A stretch of DNA of 58,291 nucleotides from Lachnospiraceae bacterium (GTDB lineage: Bacteria; Bacillota; Clostridia; Lachnospirales; Lachnospiraceae). The notes beneath the pieces are model-generated. The model saw only the letters and a program-made list of their open reading frames with translations, had not been told where the DNA came from and ran no database searches. This document shows positions 56,890 to 58,291 of the stretch, piece by piece; the first letter of the stretch is position 1; each line of letters starts with the position of its first letter. Position numbers and translations under genes: made by a program. Where the stretch lies: the NCBI GenBank assembly GCA_009774145.1, contig VSND01000023.1, positions 1 through 58,291 on the forward strand. Reading direction: 5' to 3'.

Positions 56890-57153
56890 TTATAGTAATT
56901 GGTCAATTTCACCTGTTTGTATTGCATGGATTTTTTCGCTTATTTTCTCTCTTGACCAATCCCACCACTTTATTTCCAATAATGTATTTATTACATTTTC
57001 TGAAAATCGTTTTCTTATCGGTTCAGCTGGTATTCCTCGGGCAATCGTATATGGTGGAACATCTTTTGTAACTACGGCACGAGTGCCGATAATCGCCCCG
57101 TCACCTATAGTAACGCCTGCAAATATAACGGCTTCATATCCAATCTCTTTTCC
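56890..57153 (-). pseudogene. C-terminal fragment of a CatB/Vat-type acetyltransferase
   Basis: On the minus strand, 87 residues ending in a stop match the end of xenobiotic acetyltransferases: EAVIFAGVTIGDGAIIGTRA are hexapeptide-repeat turns, followed by VTKDVPPYTIARGIPAEPI and LLEIKWWDWSREKI. The family needs about 210 residues and the catalytic histidine lies in the missing N-terminal half, so this is a dead 3' piece. At its 5' end it joins directly, within GGAAAAGAGATTGG, to a CD3324-family gene start in another frame. Full-length relatives acetylate chloramphenicol or streptogramin A. Confidence 0.78.
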
Positions 57154-57301
57154 TTAATTCTTCTTTATAGCCGGACAGTTCTCCCCAATATCGGTGTTGT
57201 TTTTCATCTACCGGGACATAAATATATCCTCCCTGTATGTAGCGTTGTAACTCCTTAGCCAGTTTATCGGGCAGAAGCGAATTTGCATTTATATATTTCA
57301 T
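57134..57301 (-). pseudogene. N-terminal fragment of a CD3324-family protein
   Basis: The 55-residue frame starts MKYINANSLLPDKLAKELQR and continues YIQGGYIYVPVDEKQHRYWG, which fits the start of the small CD3324 family (about 85-90 residues). After GYKEELRKR it runs out of frame into the acetyltransferase fragment and stops. AAGGAGG precedes the ATG, so it may still be translated, but the helix-turn-helix-like C-terminal part of the family is missing. Confidence 0.65.
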
Positions 57302-57721
57302 GCGAGCTTCCTCCTTGATTAGACAGTCAGGCAGCAAAGCCAGCATATTCAGTATGTCAGCGACGGTTATTACTCCATGCAAACGTCGCTTCTGTTGGCT
57401 TTGCATGGAGCTGTACTTCATTTTTCCCTTTTTTATCGGTACGCATAAGCTCACCTCTTTCGTTTTATCTGATTTGGACAAAAGTATCATAACATTTATA
57501 AGATACAAATTCAATGTTCACGGCAAGAAAGAGACAAGGAATAAGGGAGATCCCATAGCGCTTGCCTAAAAGCAAACCTCCGATGACCCTCAGCAATCAG
57601 CAAGGACGGTATATAGGTGGATCTTTTTTTGAAAAAATCCGTCCGCTGTAACATTTCGCGGACATTTGGGTTTTATAATACCCTTATCAACAGGCAGAAA
57701 GCCTTGAAAGGAGTTTTGAAT
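57302..57721. other. Gene-free stretch before the ABC ATPase remnant
   Basis: It holds the upstream side of the CD3324 fragment (minus strand) and the leader of the ABC ATPase remnant (plus strand), with a TATAAT at 57674-57679. There is an AT-rich dyad around 57617-57640 and AAAGGAG before the next start. No gene is supported. Confidence 0.5.
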
Positions 57722-58018
57722 ATGAGCGTTTTACAGACGGTTGACCTGAAAAAGCATTATGGCACAGAGCCGAACATCACCCGCGCCCTGATTACCAAAC
57801 CGACTATCGTGCTGACCGACGGGACGACCGGCAACCCTGACAGCAGAACCGGCGCCGAGGTGCCGGTCCTGATCGAGCGCACCAGCGCGGAGTTTCGGCA
57901 AACTGTCGTGATGATTACCCACAACAACGCCATTGCCCGCCCTGCAGATCGGATTGTCCGCATTGAGGACGGCAAGATGTGGAGTAAGGAGGTGACAGGC
58001 TATGACATGGCCTTTTGA
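57722..58018 (+). pseudogene. ABC exporter ATPase with a large internal deletion
   Basis: The N-terminus (MSVLQTVDLKKHYGTEPNIT) and C-terminus (VVMITHNNAIARPADRIVRI) are those of a MacB/BceA-type ATPase of about 225 residues, but only 98 remain. The frame jumps from TRAL of the N-terminus into RALITKP, which normally follows the signature motif. Walker A, Q-loop and LSGGQ are therefore gone. The Walker B region, normally ADEPTGNLDS, reads TDGTTGNPDS, so the catalytic Glu and the D-loop Leu are also changed. Frame is kept, AAAGGAG and ATG are intact, and the permease gene downstream overlaps it, so translation may persist only to couple that gene. Confidence 0.82.
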
Positions 58019-58291
58019 GAATGATACCAGCACCATCACAAAAAAGCTGGCAAAGAAAAGTTTACAAAGCGAGAAGCGCCGGAATCTGATGGTAGTGATC
58101 GCCGTTGCGTTGGCGGCATTTCTGATCTGCTTTACGGGAATTGTATCTACCTCCCTGACACAAATGCAGCGCAATCAGGTTGTCGATACTTATGAGGCGG
58201 TTTGGCTGGGCGTAGAGGAAAACGACATTGAAACCCTGAAAGGAGTGCCGGAGTTTGAGCGCGTAGGCGGCTACTATATGCTCGGTGAGGA
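58002..58291 (+). CDS. FtsX-like ABC permease, N-terminal part (runs off the window)
   Basis: The first 96 residues of a permease that pairs with the preceding ATPase. A short cytoplasmic start (MTWPFENDTSTITKKLAKKS) is followed by KRRNLMVVIAVALAAFLICF, the first helix, and then the extracellular domain (TQMQRNQVVDTYEAVWLGVE). AGGAGG lies 9 nt before the ATG, inside the end of the ATPase remnant. Full-length relatives have about 800 residues and act in antimicrobial-peptide resistance. Whether this copy is intact cannot be seen. Confidence 0.75.
   Translation, partial: MTWPFENDTSTITKKLAKKSLQSEKRRNLMVVIAVALAAFLICFTGIVSTSLTQMQRNQVVDTYEAVWLGVEENDIETLKGVPEFERVGGYYMLGE

Overview
The window looks like a chromosomal segment of a gut-type Clostridia bacterium, most likely Lachnospiraceae. 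The pointers are a GC-balanced genome with strong AGGAGG ribosome sites, msm/raf-type sugar operons with AraC regulators, a large fused 2-hydroxyacyl-CoA dehydratase activase, BspA-type leucine-rich repeats, a collagen-like (BclA-type) surface protein, a parE-parC pair and TnpV-type transposon debris. Species cannot be told from the sequence alone.

Layout. 0.6-6 kb: a 1,400-residue acyl-CoA dehydratase activase converges on a coiled-coil protein of unknown function. 6-14.4 kb: an alpha-galactoside (raffinose/melibiose) operon (ABC binding protein, two permeases, GH36, amylosucrase-like GH13) with a divergent AraC regulator and no ATPase gene. 14.5-17.9 kb: a GH31 alpha-glucosidase and a second AraC regulator flank a structured dispersed repeat. 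17.8-29.1 kb: a LacI-controlled cluster encodes an alkaline-phosphatase-superfamily hydrolase, a beta-hydroxyacid dehydrogenase, a LarA-like protein, a NitT/TauT-type importer with two different permeases and two different ATPases, and TauE/SafE permeases, one truncated. Its substrate is unknown; I infer an ester, phosphonate or sulfonate-type acid. 29.2-32 kb: an exosortase-like protease and a secreted VIT-vWA protein that ends in a plausible sorting signal. 32.3-35.3 kb: a collagen-like protein and a family 2 glycosyltransferase. 35.3-38.5 kb: an AT-rich three-gene cassette (DUF262, AAA/DUF3696 ATPase, unknown third protein) that looks like an antiphage system. 38.6-45 kb: aldo/keto reductase with Fe-S motifs, a 1,359-residue LRR protein, a dihydrouridine synthase and tRNA-Pro(GGG). 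45.1-51.9 kb: an XRE-aminotransferase fusion under a promoter with five direct repeats, a HAD phosphatase, and parC/parE. 52.1-54 kb: a GH32 sucrase with LacI-type operators. 54.2-58.3 kb: a patchwork of mobile-element and resistance-gene fragments (TnpV, an ABC-F gene with an elaborate attenuator, pieces of a CatB/Vat acetyltransferase and of a CD3324-family gene, an ABC ATPase lacking its Walker A region, and the start of an FtsX-type permease).

The strongest candidates for something undescribed are: (1) the importer ATPase pair, in which one subunit has lost the LSGGQ signature and the other the switch histidine, so all damage falls on one composite site; (2) the XRE-aminotransferase fusion, which keeps a perfect internal ribosome site for a stand-alone enzyme and has a promoter with five TTGAACTT repeats; (3) the DUF262/DUF3696/effector cassette with a sigma-1.1-like N-terminus; (4) the exosortase/VIT-vWA pair in a Gram-positive; and (5) a dispersed hairpin element with compensatory stem changes between copies. 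All functional assignments come from motif recognition by eye; no database search was possible.
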